NCBI RefSeq assembly: GCF_031921685.1
Contig: NZ_JAPDHU010000002.1
Location: 1-64,000 of the forward strand
Direction: 5' to 3'
DNA: 64,000 nucleotides
Source: Terripilifer sp031921685
GTDB taxonomy: Bacteria; Pseudomonadota; Alphaproteobacteria; Rhizobiales; Beijerinckiaceae
Shown here: in pieces, positions 60,971 to 64,000 of the stretch
Layout: each line of letters starts with the position of its first letter
Numbering within the stretch: position 1 is the first letter of the stretch
The notes under the pieces: generated by a model
Databases searched by the model: none
What the model saw: only the letters and a program-made list of their open reading frames with translations
Told to the model about the DNA's origin: nothing
Position numbers and translations under genes: made by a program

Positions 60971-62739
60971 GCCGCGCCCTCCTTGGGTGGCTTGGCTTTC
61001 GCACGAGAAGCCGGCGCATTTGCGCGCCCGGCAGGTGCGGCCTGCACCAGTTGCGGGAAAAGTTTGTCGCGATCGCCGAAAGCCTGTTTGCGCCCTTCAT
61101 TGAGGACGAGGACTTTATCGACTGACGCAAGCGCGCTGGAGCGATGGGCGATGACGATGGCGATGCCTTGCCGTTGACGCACTTCCCGAATGGCTGCGGT
61201 CAGCGCCGCCTCGCCGTGGGAATCGAGATTGGAGTTCGGCTCGTCGAGAACGACTAGAAACGGATTGCCGTAAAGCGCTCGGGCAAGGCCAATGCGTTGG
61301 CGCTGACCGCCGGACAATTGTTCGCCGCCTTCCCCGACGGGGGTTTCATAGGCGAGGGGCAGGCGAAGAATGAGATCGTGGACTCCGGCTGCCTTGGCGG
61401 CTGACATCAGCGCTTCGTGATCGACGCGCGTTTGAAATCGCGCGATGTTCTGCGCCACGGTGCCGGGAAACAGCTCCACATCCTGCGGCATGTAGCCGAT
61501 ATGGGCACTCAAGATATCTTGCGGCCAGTCATCGATACGCGCGCCGTCGAGACGGATCGCGCCATGTCGGGCCTTCCAGATGCCGACGACGGCGCGTGCG
61601 AGAGATGACTTGCCCGAACCGCTGGGCCCGATGATGGCCAATGCGCTGCCGGCTTCGACCTGGAAACTCACGTCATGGAGAACCGCCCGGCCGGTGGCGG
61701 GTGTCGCGAGGCCGAGGCCCGTGACGCGCAAGTTCTGCTTTGGCGCGCCAAGGGCGGTGCGCTCCTGGCGGATGGGGGTATCGTTGAAAATGCGCGAAAG
61801 CCGCATCCAGCTTTGCCGCGCCGCGATGAACGATTTCCAATGGGCGATCAGCATGTCGACGGGAGCCAAGGCGCGCGCGGCAAGAATAGTCGATGCCAGC
61901 ATCACACCGGCCGTGGCCTCTTGATGGATCACGAGCCATGCGCCCAGCGCCAAAAGGCCCGATTGCAGCGTCGTCCGCAGGGCTCTCTGCAAGGCGGCGA
62001 AATTGCTAGTGATCTCGACACCGATTTCCTGGCGGTCAAGGGCCCGATCGTTTTCCTCGTTCCAACGGCGTGTCATGGCCGATTGCAGGCCGAGGGCTTG
62101 AACGATGCCGGCGTTGCGCCGCATGACCTCGGAGAACCGACGCCGGTCTGCATGAGCGAGTGTCGCTTCCTGCGTTTTGCGGCGAAGCAAAATTTCGCCA
62201 GTCGCCGTCAGTCCCACAAAGACGATCACCGCGACCAGAACCGTTGCGCCAATAAGGGGGTGCATTGCGAAACAGATGCCGATGTACAGGATCATCCAGG
62301 GCAGATCGAAAAGCGCCACGAGGGCGGGGCTGGCGATGAACTCGCGCAGAGTGTCGACATCGCGCTGGGCTTGCAGGCCATCCTGACCATCGGTACCGCG
62401 TTCATGCGAACGCAATAGGATATCGAAGGCCCTGGGGCCGATCTCATCTTCGATACGACGGCCAAGATGCAACATGATCCGGCTGCGCTGACGATCGAAA
62501 TAGCCTTGAAAGACAAACAAGGCCACGACCAGCAAAAACAGGCTGATCAATGTCGGCACGCTGCGGCTCGGCAGTACCCGATCATAAACTTGAAGCATGA
62601 AGATCGGCGCGGCCAGCATCAGAAGGTTGATCAACGCACTGATGCCGGCCACGCCGATGAGCGGGCGCCGGAATTTCTTCACGACACCGAGGAGTTCGTC
62701 GGACTCCCATTGCGAGGAGAGTTTAGCCCAGCCCTTCAT
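60967..62739 (-). CDS. Type I secretion ABC transporter (PrtD-type)
   Basis: This protein has 590 residues from the ATG at 62739 with GGGAG 4 bases upstream; a TTG 15 bp upstream is less likely. It has a membrane domain of six spans (about 25-290), then the ATPase domain with Walker A GPSGSGKSSLA, signature LSGGQRQRIGLARAL, Walker B LVVLDEPNSNLD and a His switch (IAHRSSALASV). It lacks an N-terminal C39-like domain, as in PrtD. Family knowledge: exports unfolded proteins with an uncleaved C-terminal signal directly out of the cell. Confidence 0.96.
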   Translation of the reverse strand: MKGWAKLSSQWESDELLGVVKKFRRPLIGVAGISALINLLMLAAPIFMLQVYDRVLPSRSVPTLISLFLLVVALFVFQGYFDRQRSRIMLHLGRRIEDEIGPRAFDILLRSHERGTDGQDGLQAQRDVDTLREFIASPALVALFDLPWMILYIGICFAMHPLIGATVLVAVIVFVGLTATGEILLRRKTQEATLAHADRRRFSEVMRRNAGIVQALGLQSAMTRRWNEENDRALDRQEIGVEITSNFAALQRALRTTLQSGLLALGAWLVIHQEATAGVMLASTILAARALAPVDMLIAHWKSFIAARQSWMRLSRIFNDTPIRQERTALGAPKQNLRVTGLGLATPATGRAVLHDVSFQVEAGSALAIIGPSGSGKSSLARAVVGIWKARHGAIRLDGARIDDWPQDILSAHIGYMPQDVELFPGTVAQNIARFQTRVDHEALMSAAKAAGVHDLILRLPLAYETPVGEGGEQLSGGQRQRIGLARALYGNPFLVVLDEPNSNLDSHGEAALTAAIREVRQRQGIAIVIAHRSSALASVDKVLVLNEGRKQAFGDRDKLFPQLVQAAPAGRANAPASRAKAKPPKEGAA

Positions 62740-62775
62740 ATGTCTCCCGTTCAATCATCAGGATGAATGGAGTCG

Positions 62776-63732
62776 TCAAAGAAGATGCAGATGGTATGTC
62801 AAACTATCGAGAACATGATCGACGATCAGCGGCACGAGGCCTGGATCGTGGTCATGGTTCGCCGGAGGCAGAATGTCGGAAATCAGATCGGGTATTGGCG
62901 AGCCTCCGACAGCGGCGGCGAGCCCGTCCAAAGTATCGTGCAATGCGCCCTGCAAAGAGGGGACCTCAATGGAGCCGTCATTATGCAGGATTGGCAATGG
63001 CAAGAGGTCAACAATGTCGCCAACCGCTTGCAATGCCGAGCCGACCAGATGCTGAGTGTCGATGGCCACGTCGTGAACGATATTTCCCACAAGGCCGGTC
63101 GCAACATCCAGGACGTGATCCACCAGTTTCAGATTCAAACTGTCCGTTAGATCGGAGATCAACGTGCCTGAATGATCGGCTGGTTGGGGAATGAGATCAT
63201 CGGTGTGCGGCAAACGCACCAGATCGTCATGCGGGATGATATCTGATGCCGGCTGTTCCGCGTTGGATGTCTGCGGTGTCTCGGGCTCATGCGTCGAGAC
63301 GATGGCCGGCGTAATAGCTATGCCGCCGCCGTTGGTCGCGAGGCTGGCGGAAGCAGAGTCATTGACTGCGTTCTGATCCGGGGGCGCCGATGTTTCGGCT
63401 ATGACATCGGGTTGAGTGGTAAACGATAGATCGTGGTTGACGCCCGTGTCGCTAAGGGACGGCAGCGGGGTCTCCACGCCTGGGCCATGCAGGGTTTGAT
63501 CAGCGGGCTCCACTGAAGCCGTTGGGGACGGCTCCGATTGCGGGGCAGGGGAGGCTTCGTTCTGCGTTCCCGAACCATCATCGGGAACGATCTCCCAGTC
63601 CGGATGAGCCGAGAGATGCTCGATCTCTATAAGTTTAGCGATATTGGCAGCCGTCGTCGGGTCCGCGACAAGGGCGGCCGCCATGATGGCAGCCTGGAGC
63701 AGGCGCTCGTCGGCAGGAAGATCGACAGCCAT
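62776..63732 (-). CDS. Asp-rich secreted-type protein, probable type I secretion cargo 2
   Basis: This protein has 318 residues from the ATG at 63732 (GGAGG 9 bases upstream; another ATG 27 bp upstream lacks one). The N-terminus (1-45) is helical. Residues about 45-170 are low-complexity Pro/Ser/Thr/Asn/Asp-rich. The last 150 residues resemble the cargo at 58670: LVGNIVHDVAIDTQHLVGSALQAVGDIV and NDGSIEVPSLQGALHDTLDGL. It ends in the hydrophobic LTYHLHLL. It has no signal peptide, no cysteine and no RTX repeats. It lies 36 bp before the ATPase gene on the same strand, so it is the best candidate for the cognate substrate. Confidence 0.75.
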   Translation of the reverse strand: MAVDLPADERLLQAAIMAAALVADPTTAANIAKLIEIEHLSAHPDWEIVPDDGSGTQNEASPAPQSEPSPTASVEPADQTLHGPGVETPLPSLSDTGVNHDLSFTTQPDVIAETSAPPDQNAVNDSASASLATNGGGIAITPAIVSTHEPETPQTSNAEQPASDIIPHDDLVRLPHTDDLIPQPADHSGTLISDLTDSLNLKLVDHVLDVATGLVGNIVHDVAIDTQHLVGSALQAVGDIVDLLPLPILHNDGSIEVPSLQGALHDTLDGLAAAVGGSPIPDLISDILPPANHDHDPGLVPLIVDHVLDSLTYHLHLL

Positions 63733-63873
63733 AGCCCGGACCTCCGCACGGAATCCCATATGATATCGTCAATGGGGAAGTTAAGGGCGCGTTCCCTCGA
63801 TGGTTGGAGGGCGTGGGAACGAGGTCAATGAAAGCCTAACGGCGACGCGGCGATTTGATTGGTTCAGGCGCCG

Positions 63874-64000
63874 CTACAGGCTCTCTTCAAGGATAGGTTG
63901 TAGCTGCGTCGCATTCTCGCCGCGGTGGAAGGCGATGGCCAGACGGAAGGAATGGCCGATGCGCAGAGCTCGGTCGAGAAAGAGGGCGGCGACATCAGGC
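63874..64000 (-). CDS. 3' end of an unidentified gene, truncated by window edge
   Basis: About 41 residues of an open minus-strand frame enter from the right edge (PDVAALFLDRALRIGHSF, then RLAIAFHRGENA) and stop at 63874-63876. The composition looks coding, but the fragment is too short to identify. Confidence 0.4.
   Translation of the reverse strand, partial: PDVAALFLDRALRIGHSFRLAIAFHRGENATQLQPILEESL

Overview
The window looks like a chromosomal segment of an alphaproteobacterium of the order Hyphomicrobiales (Rhizobiales). The supporting signs are GC-rich coding regions, a minCDE cluster, a DUF1488 protein, small hypothetical proteins of a kind I associate with Bradyrhizobium and Beijerinckiaceae relatives, LysR/IclR/XRE-cupin regulators and a PrtD/PrtE-type secretion system. 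The genus cannot be fixed from this sequence alone.

Layout. 1-2.2 kb holds the 3' end of a trimeric autotransporter adhesin with 14-residue head repeats, plus an exported protein. 2.7-8.4 kb holds a histidine kinase and NtrC-type regulator pair, a sigma-54 promoter, two OB-like/His-rich proteins, an MFS transporter and a DUF486 protein. 9-14.1 kb holds two iron/2-oxoglutarate oxygenase-like proteins in one transcription unit, the first carrying long proline-rich tandem repeats, with a cold-shock gene and a family-14-like glycosyltransferase nearby. 14.3-25.7 kb is accessory DNA: small conserved proteins of unknown function and a run of decayed genes (SRAP, ABC exporter ATPase, NarL-type histidine kinase, GntR regulator with a (GCCA)10 tract, tyrosine integrase). 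It ends at a 3' tRNA half that is probably an attachment site.

25.7-29.3 kb is a tight three-gene operon (ATP-grasp ligase, FAD oxidoreductase, thioesterase-like hydrolase) lying between two tRNA-3'-end-like sequences. 29.4-47.5 kb is a large catabolic locus: IclR, a MetE-like protein, a Bug binding protein, an LLM flavin monooxygenase, an omega-aminotransferase, an SDR, LysR, an M20 amidohydrolase, two NodB-fold deacetylase/cyclic-amidase-like paralogues, an XRE-cupin regulator, an ABC importer with duplicated binding proteins and two different permeases, and two alpha/beta hydrolases. Together these suggest uptake and stepwise opening of a nitrogen-containing, possibly cyclic amide or imide, compound. 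That is inference; the substrate is unknown.

47.7-49.6 kb is minCDE. 50-54.3 kb holds two cyclic-di-GMP enzymes. 54.2-58.4 kb is a second small catabolic/uptake locus (LysR with two HTH units, amidohydrolase, two binding proteins). 58.7-63.7 kb encodes a type I secretion ATPase and adaptor with two related non-RTX proteins on either side that are probably its cargo. The window closes in the 3' end of another minus-strand gene.
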